Positions 8,423 to 16,426 of a DNA stretch of 34,635 nt are shown here, one piece after another. The DNA lies in contig CAMCYN010000011.1 of NCBI GenBank assembly GCA_945883955.1, forward strand, positions 1-34,635, given 5' to 3'. This DNA comes from Akkermansia muciniphila. GTDB lineage: Bacteria; Verrucomicrobiota; Verrucomicrobiia; Chthoniobacterales; Chthoniobacteraceae. The notes below the pieces were generated by a model. It was given only the letters and a program-made list of their open reading frames with translations, was not told where the DNA came from and did not search any database. Position 1 is the first letter of the stretch; every line of letters starts with the position of its first letter. The translations under genes were made by a program, and so were the position numbers.

Positions 8423-10258
8423 CTAGCCTTTATACCAGGCGGTGATGGACACAATTTCCGCAGTGCGGTTTTCCTGTTCCGTTGGAAGCGTTACAGTCGA
8501 TCCCACTGGTTTCCCGATAAGTACCTGTGCAATAGCCGCTTTGTAGGAGATGATGCTCTGTTCGGGATCCGTGTCCCAAGCACCGAGGATGTGGTAGAAC
8601 TCCTCTTTTTGGCTGTCCACCCAACGGATGGTGACCGTGGTGCCGATCGAGACGCTGGAGGTGTCCGGATTGGCGAAGTCTGTGCCCCGCGCAATGGTGA
8701 GATCGCGTTCGGTTTCAGCCTTGCGGCGCATCAGGACGCTTTGCATGTCCTTAGCCGCTTTGAATTCAAAGTTTTCGCGCAAATCCCCGTGATCTCTGGC
8801 GACTGAGATTTCCCGTGTGTTTTCGGGGATCTTTTTGGCGACGAGATCTTCGTACTCGGCCTGACGTTTCTGGAGGCTGTCCCACGAAACAATGAGGGAC
8901 TCCTGCCGCTCTTCGCGTTCGCCGGTGATGAGCGCTTCGAGCTCGGGATAGGAACGGACGAAGCGACCCAAAAGGGAGCGTTTGTTCAAGTCTTCAAACA
9001 CGGGGCTCAGAAGGAGTTTACGCATGACTTCGCGCAGTTCTTCCGCCTCGGAATCCGAGATGATATCGGGAAGAAGTGTCAGATCGTTCATGAGCAGATC
9101 GTGCAGTTTACGATCCCGATTTTCGTTAAACTGGTCGCGTTCGAGCGCCGACAGGATCGCGCTCATGACTCGAGGCTGGATCAAGTCACTGAAGTCGCCG
9201 GTTCTTTCCTTTTTGTCGCACAACCAGGTCAGAGCGGCCGAGCTAATGGAGTGATCCCGGATGGAGCGATCCAGGGTGGCTTTGAGGTCGGCTCCTTTGT
9301 TGTGTTCAATCAGAAGCCGTGCGGCTTCGGAAACGAGACGGGTCGTGCCGCGTGTGATCAAGGAGAGAGCCTTGGCGAGCCAATCTTCGCCGAAGGCTTC
9401 GGGGAAGGCGGCCAGCGTACGCTTCAATTTTGCGGCCGGAATTTGTTCGAGCAGGGTGTGGATTGCCCGTTGTTCCTCAATGAGGACGGACGCGATAAGT
9501 GGCGCGTTTTCACCAACCTTGAGCGTCTTTGAGCGTTCCACCAATTCGTCGCGAAGTACCAGCAGCGTGAGAGACTCGGCTGTAGCGAGTTTTGAGTTCT
9601 TGCGGGCGGACTCTTCGGTGGCCGCAATGAGGGGCTGGAGCTGGGTGGCGGGATCTTTGAATTCCTCCAGATCGCGTAAAATCCGTTCCAGCGCGCTGAT
9701 CTGGTCCTTCAGTTGGCGGGCTTCCGCGAAGGCCAGGAGATGTTCGTCCGAGCGCGATACCGCTTCGGAATGAAACAGGATAGGGTCGCTCTTCTTGGTA
9801 GGCAGAGAAAAGTGTCCGTCCTTTTTGAGGAGTTTCTTGGACGATTCCCACCACTTCTTGAACTCACCCTCTTTCAAGACTGCGGGAACAAGCACCTGAG
9901 TGAGTTGATCCTGAGTCATTCTGTTGTTGTAACAGCTCAACACATGACCGATCAGGCCGGTGGGATCGTTTGCGGCCCGCGTGCGGACTGCCGCGAGGTT
10001 CGAGGCGATCTGTGCCAGAATGTGACCCGACTCAATGGGCGTGAGCGACTCGGCCGCGTAGACGAGCTGCATGGGGTGGCTCTTCTTCGTGGTAAAATCG
10101 ATGGTGATCTGGTTCAGGGCGAAATCAGTGCCTGCGATCTGACCGAATCCCCAGCTTTTGTGGAGCACACAGGTGCCAACGGTTAGTTTATCGAGTGCGA
10201 TACCGTGAGCGGTGGAAAATTTGCCGGCTTCTACGGCTTTCAGTGTCTCGGGATTCAT
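8423..10258 (-). CDS. greA: Extended GreA-type transcript cleavage factor
   Basis: A 611-residue protein whose last ~160 residues are a GreA/GreB factor. A coiled coil (about 455-530) carries the tip motif 'ARDHGDLRENFEFKAAKD' (487-504); Asp492 and Glu495 match the catalytic Asp/Glu of GreA that hold the second Mg2+ in the RNA polymerase secondary channel. An FKBP-like C-terminal domain follows (532-611). The first ~60 residues ('VGTCVLHKSWGFGQIAGTD...ITIDF') look like a CarD/TRCF-type Tudor RNA polymerase-interaction domain, and residues about 60-450 are mostly alpha-helical with no family I recognise. Ordinary GreA has about 158 residues; chlamydiae also have a greatly extended GreA (about 700 residues), so this may be a PVC form. 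The role of the long region is unknown. It is monocistronic or first in a unit with eno (74 bp apart). Confidence 0.88.
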   Translation of the reverse strand: MNPETLKAVEAGKFSTAHGIALDKLTVGTCVLHKSWGFGQIAGTDFALNQITIDFTTKKSHPMQLVYAAESLTPIESGHILAQIASNLAAVRTRAANDPTGLIGHVLSCYNNRMTQDQLTQVLVPAVLKEGEFKKWWESSKKLLKKDGHFSLPTKKSDPILFHSEAVSRSDEHLLAFAEARQLKDQISALERILRDLEEFKDPATQLQPLIAATEESARKNSKLATAESLTLLVLRDELVERSKTLKVGENAPLIASVLIEEQRAIHTLLEQIPAAKLKRTLAAFPEAFGEDWLAKALSLITRGTTRLVSEAARLLIEHNKGADLKATLDRSIRDHSISSAALTWLCDKKERTGDFSDLIQPRVMSAILSALERDQFNENRDRKLHDLLMNDLTLLPDIISDSEAEELREVMRKLLLSPVFEDLNKRSLLGRFVRSYPELEALITGEREERQESLIVSWDSLQKRQAEYEDLVAKKIPENTREISVARDHGDLRENFEFKAAKDMQSVLMRRKAETERDLTIARGTDFANPDTSSVSIGTTVTIRWVDSQKEEFYHILGAWDTDPEQSIISYKAAIAQVLIGKPVGSTVTLPTEQENRTAEIVSITAWYKG

Positions 10259-10487
10259 AGGAGCTTTTAGAATAGATGCCGTTTGCGATCGGGGGAAGGG
10301 GGGAATAGGTAGATTACGTAACTCCTATTAAATGCTTTGTTTTTAGTGTAACCTGCCAGTGAGGAAATTGTTGTGGTGCGGCTTCTATATAAATGGCGGG
10401 AGCTTTTCAGAGTTTTTCTCCCGAAAACTTCAGGCAACCTTGTAAATTGGATTGTCGGTGCGCGTCGAAGCGCCCAGAGGAGGCTCT

Positions 10488-12710
10488 ATGAACTCGACGG
10501 AGGATTTGGCGGTGGAGTTAGAAATTGGAGGTATGCATTGCGCCGGTTGTGCGTCGCGACTGGAGGGGACTCTTCGAGCGGTTCCGGGGGTCGTATCAGC
10601 AACCGTCAATTTTGCCACGGGTACGGCTCGGATCCAAACCCGGGGGGGGGCCTCGTCTGTGGATGCGCTGTTGGCTGCGGTCTCCAACGCTGGATTTCAA
10701 GCGGCGATTTCCTCGCATGCGGCCGCAGCTTCTTCTCTGGCTGCGCAGCGTGCTGAGCTACAGCATGCCTACCTGCGGTGGTTGCTGGCGGCCGCGGGGT
10801 TTCTTCCACTCGCTGCGCTTTCGATGTCCGCTCATGCGGGTCTTTGGCGCGGATTGTCCCATGTCCAAGGGGCCTGGATCCTCGAAGCACTTGTTTCGGG
10901 GGCCGTCGTTTTTGCAGCTGGCGCGGGTATTATACGTTCGGCTGTCGCCTCAATCGGACGTCGGAGTGCGGATATGGACACACTCGTGGGCTTTGGCGCG
11001 GGGTTGGCCTGGGCGGGCAGCATTTTTGAATATCTCGCGGGCTGGGTCGGGCATCATGGAAGTTATTTCGAGGCCGCTGCCGGGATTGTGACCTTTGCGC
11101 TGTTGGGGCGCTGGCTTGAAGCGCGAGCCCGGTCTTCAGCCGGAGCGGCTATCCAGTCTTTGGCCGAGCTCCAGCCGGGGACGGCTCATGTCGAACGTGA
11201 CGGTAAGCGCGGTGAGATCCCGGTGAGTGCGGTTGTTCCGGGAATGGTGGTTCTTGTCGCCCCGGGAGAGCGGATCCCGGTCGACGGCGAACTTCTCGAA
11301 GGGCAATCCGGCATAGATGAAAGCTGGGTGACGGGCGAATCGGTTCCGGTGACTCGGAAGGCGGGAGATGCGGTAGTTGGCGGGACGATTAATGGAGATG
11401 GCGCGTTGCGAGTCCGGGTGACGGCGGCGGGGCGGACCGCATTTCTGGAGCAGGTGGTGGCGATTGTGCGGGAGGCGCAGGCCACGAAACCTCCAATTCA
11501 ACGTGCTGCCGATGCCGTTTCCAAACACTTCTCCGTCGGGGTGTTGGTGGCGGCTTTGGTGACGGTGTTTGCCTGGAGTTTCTTCGGTCCGCAGGAACAA
11601 GCCTGGAGGAATGCTTTCTGGCACGGCCTCTCTGTTTTGGTGGTGGCTTGTCCGTGTGCACTCGGATTAGCGACGCCGGTGGCCGTCCTGGTTGGAAGCG
11701 GTGCGGCGGCGAAGCGCGGGATTCTGTTCCGAAGTGGCGAGGCGCTGGAATTACTGTCGCGGGCGCGGGTGGCTATTTTTGACAAGACCGGCACGCTGAC
11801 AGCGGGCCGGCTGGAGATTGTGGAATGGTGGGAGCGGGAGTGTTTCCAAGGGCGGGTACTTGGTTGGGTTGCTGCGGCCGAGCAACATAGCGTCCATCCT
11901 GTGGCCCGGGCTGTGGTTGTGTCCGCGACTGCCGCTGGGGTAGAACTCTCAAAAGCGGTGCATGCCGTGGAGGCTATTCCAGGCCGTGGACTGCGGGCCC
12001 AGGTGGATGGCCACGCGTTGCTCATCGGGCACCTCGACTTGCTCCGTGAGTCTGGGGTTTTGTTTCCCGAGTCTGAGCAGGCACCTGATTCAGAGCGGAT
12101 CTGGGTGGCGGTGGACGGCGAATTTGCCGCGTGGTTTCGAGTCGCGGATCGTCTGCGTCCGGAAGCGCCCGAGACGATCCGGCTTCTTCAAAAAATGAAG
12201 ATCCGCCCCGTGTTGCTCACCGGCGACCACGCTGCCGTTGCTACGCGGATTGCCGCGGAGGCTGGCATTGACGAGGTACGTTCCGGAGTACGCCCGGACG
12301 GAAAACGGGACGCCGTGCTTGAACTTCAAAAAAGCGGCGACCTGGTGGTGATGGTCGGAGACGGGATTAACGATGCGCCTGCTCTGGCCCAGGCGGATGT
12401 CGGCGTCGCGATGGGTGGAGGCACAGCCGTGGCACGTCAGACGGCGGATATTACGCTGATGCGGGATGACTTAACCTCGCTCGTGGACGCCATCCTCCTC
12501 TCCCGGCGAACGCTTTCCGTCATTCGGCAGAATCTGGCATTTGCCTTCGGCTACAATCTGTTGGCAATCCCGCTCGCGGCCGGTGTCACCGAGAGCCTTG
12601 GCTGGTCGCCGGGGCCGGTGGTGGCGTCGGCCGCAATGGCGTTATCTTCGGTGAGTGTGGTGCTTAACGCTTTGCGGTTGCGCGGCCCGAACGGACGCCG
12701 CGTGCGCTGA
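10488..12710 (+). CDS. copA: Copper(I)-exporting P1B-type ATPase
   Basis: A 740-residue inner-membrane ATPase that pumps Cu(I) out of the cytoplasm. Domains in order: a heavy-metal-binding domain with GMHCAGC (Cys18, Cys21; about 9-75), transmembrane helices, the actuator domain ('DESWVTGESVPV'), the intramembrane CPC metal site (388-390), the phosphorylation motif DKTGTLT (432-438), the His-Pro of the nucleotide domain (H470-P471), GDGINDAP (624-631) and two final helices with 'GYNLLAIP' and 'MALSSVSVVLNALRL', the Tyr-Asn and Met-Ser signatures of Cu(I) pumps. The ATG at 10488 was preferred to an in-frame TTG at 10452 because AGAGGAGG ends four bases upstream. A TATATA (10386) occurs upstream but without a good -35. 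A nine-G run (10642-10650) lies within codons 52-54. The gene overlaps convergent prmA by 47 bp. Confidence 0.95.
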   Translation: MNSTEDLAVELEIGGMHCAGCASRLEGTLRAVPGVVSATVNFATGTARIQTRGGASSVDALLAAVSNAGFQAAISSHAAAASSLAAQRAELQHAYLRWLLAAAGFLPLAALSMSAHAGLWRGLSHVQGAWILEALVSGAVVFAAGAGIIRSAVASIGRRSADMDTLVGFGAGLAWAGSIFEYLAGWVGHHGSYFEAAAGIVTFALLGRWLEARARSSAGAAIQSLAELQPGTAHVERDGKRGEIPVSAVVPGMVVLVAPGERIPVDGELLEGQSGIDESWVTGESVPVTRKAGDAVVGGTINGDGALRVRVTAAGRTAFLEQVVAIVREAQATKPPIQRAADAVSKHFSVGVLVAALVTVFAWSFFGPQEQAWRNAFWHGLSVLVVACPCALGLATPVAVLVGSGAAAKRGILFRSGEALELLSRARVAIFDKTGTLTAGRLEIVEWWERECFQGRVLGWVAAAEQHSVHPVARAVVVSATAAGVELSKAVHAVEAIPGRGLRAQVDGHALLIGHLDLLRESGVLFPESEQAPDSERIWVAVDGEFAAWFRVADRLRPEAPETIRLLQKMKIRPVLLTGDHAAVATRIAAEAGIDEVRSGVRPDGKRDAVLELQKSGDLVVMVGDGINDAPALAQADVGVAMGGGTAVARQTADITLMRDDLTSLVDAILLSRRTLSVIRQNLAFAFGYNLLAIPLAAGVTESLGWSPGPVVASAAMALSSVSVVLNALRLRGPNGRRVR

Positions 12711-13545
12711 TCCATTTGCCTTTTCGGACGACCTTTTCAAAACGGACTCCCTGTTTTTCAAAGGCTTTGAGGACCTCGGCCTCCTGTTCGCGCAGTACGC
12801 CCGAGAGGATGAGATGCCCTTTTGGGGCAAGGGCCGAGGTGATCGTTTTTGCGGCTTCGATGAGCACGCCGCTAAAAAGGTTGGCTGCGACCACGGGCCA
12901 CGTCCGGTCGGGGGTCCACTTGAGGACATCCGAGTTGATTAATTTGATGCCTTTGAGGCCATTGTTGGCGACGTTCTCGCGGGCTGTGCGGAGAGCGTGT
13001 GCGTCAAAGTCGGTTGCGAGAACGGCGCCGGCGCCGAGGACTCGGGCGGCCATGGCCAGGATGGCCGAGCCGGTTCCCAGATCCAGGAATTCCCAGGCTT
13101 CGTTTTTTTCCTGTTTAAGGAGAGCGGCAACGTCGGCGAGCTGGCGTAGGCACATGGCTGTGGTGGCGTGTTCTCCGGTCCCGAAGGCCATCCCGGCGGG
13201 GATCCAGAGGGCCGGGGGTTCGCCTGTGTTTTGAGCCTCTTCCCGTTCACTTTGTGTGCTAACTACCGACAGCTTTCCCCGCACCTTGATCGGGGCGCGT
13301 TGAGGCGGATTCTCCGCAGTAAGCCAGCGGGCTTCGCGCATACTGCCGCCGAATTCTTTTTTTAGAGCCTCCGCCTCGCGTTCGGTGAGCCCGTGCGCCT
13401 GTACCTGTGCCGTGGACGAACCGGCATTTTCGGTAATCATGACCCGTTGCGGGCCGAGGTGGGCGAGCGTTTCAAACCATTCCTCGGACGTGGCTGCGGA
13501 GGTGCGTTTATTCCAGGAAAAGCGGTGAGGATCGAGGCGGGGCAT
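12664..13545 (-). CDS. prmA: Ribosomal protein L11 methyltransferase-like protein
   Basis: A 293-residue class I SAM-dependent methyltransferase of the PrmA type, which trimethylates ribosomal protein L11 in the cytoplasm. The diagnostic block 'IPAGMAFGTGEHATTAMCLRQL' precedes SAM motif I 'FLDLGTGSAILAMAA', followed by 'VLATDFD..ALRTARENVANN' and 'VVAANLFSGVLI', which replaces the family's 'ILANIL'. The C-terminal 'LILSGVLREQ' also fits. The N-terminal ~100 residues correspond to the substrate-binding region but are poorly conserved, so the L11 substrate is inferred. It is the last gene of the minus-strand run tamB-tamA-methyltransferase-prmA (42-bp gap) and overlaps the end of convergent copA. 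No Shine-Dalgarno; CCCTTCTTGAT precedes the ATG. Confidence 0.88.
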   Translation of the reverse strand: MPRLDPHRFSWNKRTSAATSEEWFETLAHLGPQRVMITENAGSSTAQVQAHGLTEREAEALKKEFGGSMREARWLTAENPPQRAPIKVRGKLSVVSTQSEREEAQNTGEPPALWIPAGMAFGTGEHATTAMCLRQLADVAALLKQEKNEAWEFLDLGTGSAILAMAARVLGAGAVLATDFDAHALRTARENVANNGLKGIKLINSDVLKWTPDRTWPVVAANLFSGVLIEAAKTITSALAPKGHLILSGVLREQEAEVLKAFEKQGVRFEKVVRKGKWISARGVRSGRATAKR

Positions 13546-13587
13546 ATCAAGAAGGGATGGGCGGATTAAGGGAGGGTCTTCGGCGAC

Positions 13588-14298
13588 TCAGGATTTCCGG
13601 AAGATCATGATGTGCTGTTGAGGCAGGACATCGATTGTTTTCTCCCAATGCAGTTCCGGGAAAACGGAGGCTTCTTTTTTGGCCTGCTCGACGGTCATTT
13701 TATGGAGCGTTTTGATGGGTACGCGTGGGTCTTCGCCCCGAAACTCCACCCATACAATTCTGCCGCCCTTTTTCAGGCTGCGGGCCATCGCGCCAAGCAT
13801 GGCAAAAGGTTCATCAAATTCATGATACACATCCACGAGAAGGATCGTGTCGACGCCTGCCTCGGGCAACTTCGGGTCGCTGGTTGTGCCCAAAATGGAC
13901 ACGACGTTGGACACCTGGCGACGAGCCATGTTGCGCTGCAGCAGATCGAGCATTTCCTGTTGGATTTCGACGGCGAGCACCTTGCCCTTGGGCTCGATGG
14001 CCTTGGCCATTCGCCACGAGAAATAGCCCGAGCCCGCGCCGATATCGGCCACGATTTCGCCAGGTTTTAACTCCATGGCGGCGATGAGCAGGTCGGTGCG
14101 TTCCTCTTGTTCGCGCTCGGAGCGTTCGAGCCAGTTGGCGGCCTGATGGCCCATGACGTGGGCGATTTCCCTGCCCATGTAAAACTTGCCGATCCCGTTG
14201 GGGTCATGTTCGGCTCGGATTTCGTAGAGGGGTTGGGGCGGAGCGGCGCAAAGCAACGCGGTGGGGAAGAGCGCCAGGAGCAGGAGGAGGGAACGCAT
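13588..14298 (-). CDS. Exported class I SAM-dependent methyltransferase
   Basis: A 236-residue protein with a clear N-terminal signal peptide (hydrophobic 3-17, probable cleavage near CAA-PP, about residue 19) followed by a complete methyltransferase fold: SAM motif I 'IVADIGAGSGYFSWRMA', motif II acidic 'VLAVEIQQEMLDLL', then 'VDTILLVDVYHEF' and 'MARSLKKGGRIVWVEFR'. Before the fold is 'GKFYMGREIAHVMGHQAANWLERSEREQEE', a segment seen in secreted or periplasmic methyltransferase homologues. Substrate is unknown. Export is odd because SAM is a cytoplasmic cofactor, so either the signal acts as an uncleaved anchor or SAM is supplied in the periplasm. It sits between tamA (44-bp gap) and prmA (42 bp), presumably in one operon. 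GAGG directly abuts the ATG. Confidence 0.82.
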   Translation of the reverse strand: MRSLLLLLALFPTALLCAAPPQPLYEIRAEHDPNGIGKFYMGREIAHVMGHQAANWLERSEREQEERTDLLIAAMELKPGEIVADIGAGSGYFSWRMAKAIEPKGKVLAVEIQQEMLDLLQRNMARRQVSNVVSILGTTSDPKLPEAGVDTILLVDVYHEFDEPFAMLGAMARSLKKGGRIVWVEFRGEDPRVPIKTLHKMTVEQAKKEASVFPELHWEKTIDVLPQQHIMIFRKS

Positions 14299-14342
14299 CC
14301 TCGGGTTGAAACGGAGCGTACGTGCCGCGTCGAGCGTGGAGT

Positions 14343-16424
14343 TTAAAATGCGAACCCGAAAGAAAGGTGAGCGGCACCCCAGCTTTCCGACGGCTTACGG
14401 TCGGGGTTGAGTCCGACGTCAAAACGGAGTGGCCCGACAGGTAGCGCATAACGGAGCCCGATCCCGACGGCGGTACGGAAGTTGGAAGTGGGGATTTGTG
14501 CTCCAGCGCTGGAGAGGCTGCCTGCATCGAAAAACAGGGCACCGCGCAGGTTTTGCCATAAGGGAAAATCGGTTTCTGCATTGGCCAGTGTGTAGGCGGC
14601 TCCACCGATGGGGAACTGGCGTGTGTCGTAGGGGCCAAGTTTGCGCTCCCGGAAACTGCGCACGGTGGTGGCACCACCCAGGAAGTAGCGCTCGTCGATG
14701 GGCGGGGTGTTTTGTTGAGAAATAATTCCAAGCCTGGCGCTTGCTGCAAAGCCAATGCCGGCCGGGAGCGGATAGTGCCAGCCCAGGCGGCCGGAGGTTC
14801 GAACAAACGAATCTCCCGTCTGGAGGACATTCGTGTCGATGATACCGGCGGCAACCCAGCCTCGGGTTGGGTGGAGTGCATTGTCGCGGCGGTCGAGGGT
14901 GGCCGACAGGCCGGCCGTCCCGACCTGGTAGGCGGTCTTGCCGAGGTCGTTCTGGGTGATCTCGGAGGTAGTAATTTCAACGGTCCGCGTCTGGCCAAAA
15001 GTGGCGATCTGGAGATTGGGAGTTAGTTTCCGGGAGAGTTCACCCCGGATTCCCGCCTCGCGTTTGTCGTAGCCGAGTTCAAGTCGGCTTCTGAGAAAAA
15101 CGCGGCTGATGAATTCCGTCTGGGTCTCAAAGAGCCACGGATTAGCGAAAGTGGCTTCGGTGCTGATGGTTCGCTGCGAGACGCCTAATTCAATCCCGCC
15201 TTGAAGTCCCCGGCCGAACAGGTTGCGGTCCGACGTCCTCAGTCCGAACATGACCCCTTCGTAACTGCCGTATCCGCCCGAGAACCCGAGTTCACGTGCC
15301 TTGGCTTCTTCGGCGGTGACCTGGAGGCGGAGGGTGCGATCGGACTGGGGAACCGGCGTGATACGGAGGGAAGAAAAGAGCCCGGAGGCCATGAGTCTTC
15401 GGGATTTTGCCTCGAGCCCGGCGGAGGTGTAGGGCTGGCCGTCAAGGCTTTGGAGTCGGGAGCGAACCCAGGCGGGTTTTATCCGGGAAAGGCCGGTGAT
15501 CTCCACGCCCTGGAATTTGTAGGTGGGGCCCGCATGTACCGAAATGAGCAGGGGGACGAGACCATCGGGGGTGATGCGGGTGAGGTCGGCCGTAACGTCC
15601 ACGGTGGAATCAAAGTGCGCGTGGGAAGTGTAGAATTGCGCGAGGGTGCTTTGGATGACCGACACCCGCGGGGCTGTGTAGGGCAGTTTGGTGAGGGGGG
15701 CGATGGCTTTAAGCAGTGCGGCGGTTTCGTAAACGGTGTGTCCCTGAAGTTTGATGTCCCCGAAGTAAAACCGTGTTCCTTCGGTGATGTGGATGGTCAC
15801 GTCCACCTGCTTGGAGTCTGCGGAATAGGTCACCTCGGGACTCGCCACGTCGGCATTCAAAAACCCCTCGGCTTGATACCAGTCGATGAGGCGGCTGGAT
15901 CCGCGCATGAAGTCATCGCGCACAAAAGGCAGGCGGCTGTCTGGGTTCTCGAACCGTTCAATGGTGGGACTTTTGAGCACGGCCAGGATCAGGTCGGTGG
16001 GCAGGGCGGAGTTTCCGGTGACCTGCAGGGAGCGAAGATAAGCGGGGATACCTTCCTGGATATTGAGAATCAACTGTTTGCCGCGGATCTCCCAGGTGAC
16101 TTCGACCGAGGAGTATCCGTTGTCCTGATAAAAGGCTGAGAGGTAATACGCCGCGTCATCGGCATTTGGGCGACTGAGGCCCTCGTTTCGAATCTGGGTG
16201 AGTTGTTCCTCAATGGCGCCACGGAGCTTTTTCTCCGGAAAGGCTTGGGCGCCGATAAAACGAATCAGGACATCGGCTCCTAGGACGGTGTTTTTTTTTA
16301 CCTTGTCGCTTTTCTGCCACGGGGCCCACCAGGCCGCGATGCTCTCAGAGCAATGGGCGGCGATACCAAGGCTTAAGGCCGTGACAAGAAGGCGGTGGAG
16401 AGTGTGGGGGTGGCGGTGCCACAT
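14343..16424 (-). CDS. tamA: TamA/BamA-family outer membrane protein (Omp85)
   Basis: A 693-residue outer membrane assembly protein. A signal-like hydrophobic N-terminus (about 10-30) is followed by POTRA domains (about 48-380; e.g. 'YLRSLQVTGNSALPTDLIL' and 'YKFQGVEITGLSRIKPAWVRSRL') and a 16-strand barrel (about 385-693) with 'ELGFSGGYGSYEG', 'GRGLQGGIELGVSQR', 'DRRDNALHPTRGW' and the C-terminal aromatic beta-signal '...LSFGFAF'. The loop-6 motif that is normally VRGF is VRSF here ('GGATTVRSFRERKLGP'). Because it lies two bases after tamB, it is assigned as the TamA partner and not BamA. A run of nine A (16299-16291, codons 42-45) lies just after the signal peptide. Confidence 0.88.
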   Translation of the reverse strand: MWHRHPHTLHRLLVTALSLGIAAHCSESIAAWWAPWQKSDKVKKNTVLGADVLIRFIGAQAFPEKKLRGAIEEQLTQIRNEGLSRPNADDAAYYLSAFYQDNGYSSVEVTWEIRGKQLILNIQEGIPAYLRSLQVTGNSALPTDLILAVLKSPTIERFENPDSRLPFVRDDFMRGSSRLIDWYQAEGFLNADVASPEVTYSADSKQVDVTIHITEGTRFYFGDIKLQGHTVYETAALLKAIAPLTKLPYTAPRVSVIQSTLAQFYTSHAHFDSTVDVTADLTRITPDGLVPLLISVHAGPTYKFQGVEITGLSRIKPAWVRSRLQSLDGQPYTSAGLEAKSRRLMASGLFSSLRITPVPQSDRTLRLQVTAEEAKARELGFSGGYGSYEGVMFGLRTSDRNLFGRGLQGGIELGVSQRTISTEATFANPWLFETQTEFISRVFLRSRLELGYDKREAGIRGELSRKLTPNLQIATFGQTRTVEITTSEITQNDLGKTAYQVGTAGLSATLDRRDNALHPTRGWVAAGIIDTNVLQTGDSFVRTSGRLGWHYPLPAGIGFAASARLGIISQQNTPPIDERYFLGGATTVRSFRERKLGPYDTRQFPIGGAAYTLANAETDFPLWQNLRGALFFDAGSLSSAGAQIPTSNFRTAVGIGLRYALPVGPLRFDVGLNPDRKPSESWGAAHLSFGFAF

Positions 16425-16426
16425 GG

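Noticed and set aside
10313-10320. TTACGTAA palindrome in the greA-copA divergent region as a copper-response operator
   Set aside because: It does not match CueR- or CopY-type operator patterns; an eight-base palindrome alone is not enough.
10373-10756. Small plus-strand frame upstream of and overlapping the copA start
   Set aside because: Overlaps copA in another frame, lacks a ribosome binding site, and its Gly/Arg/Cys-rich composition is typical of off-frame translation.
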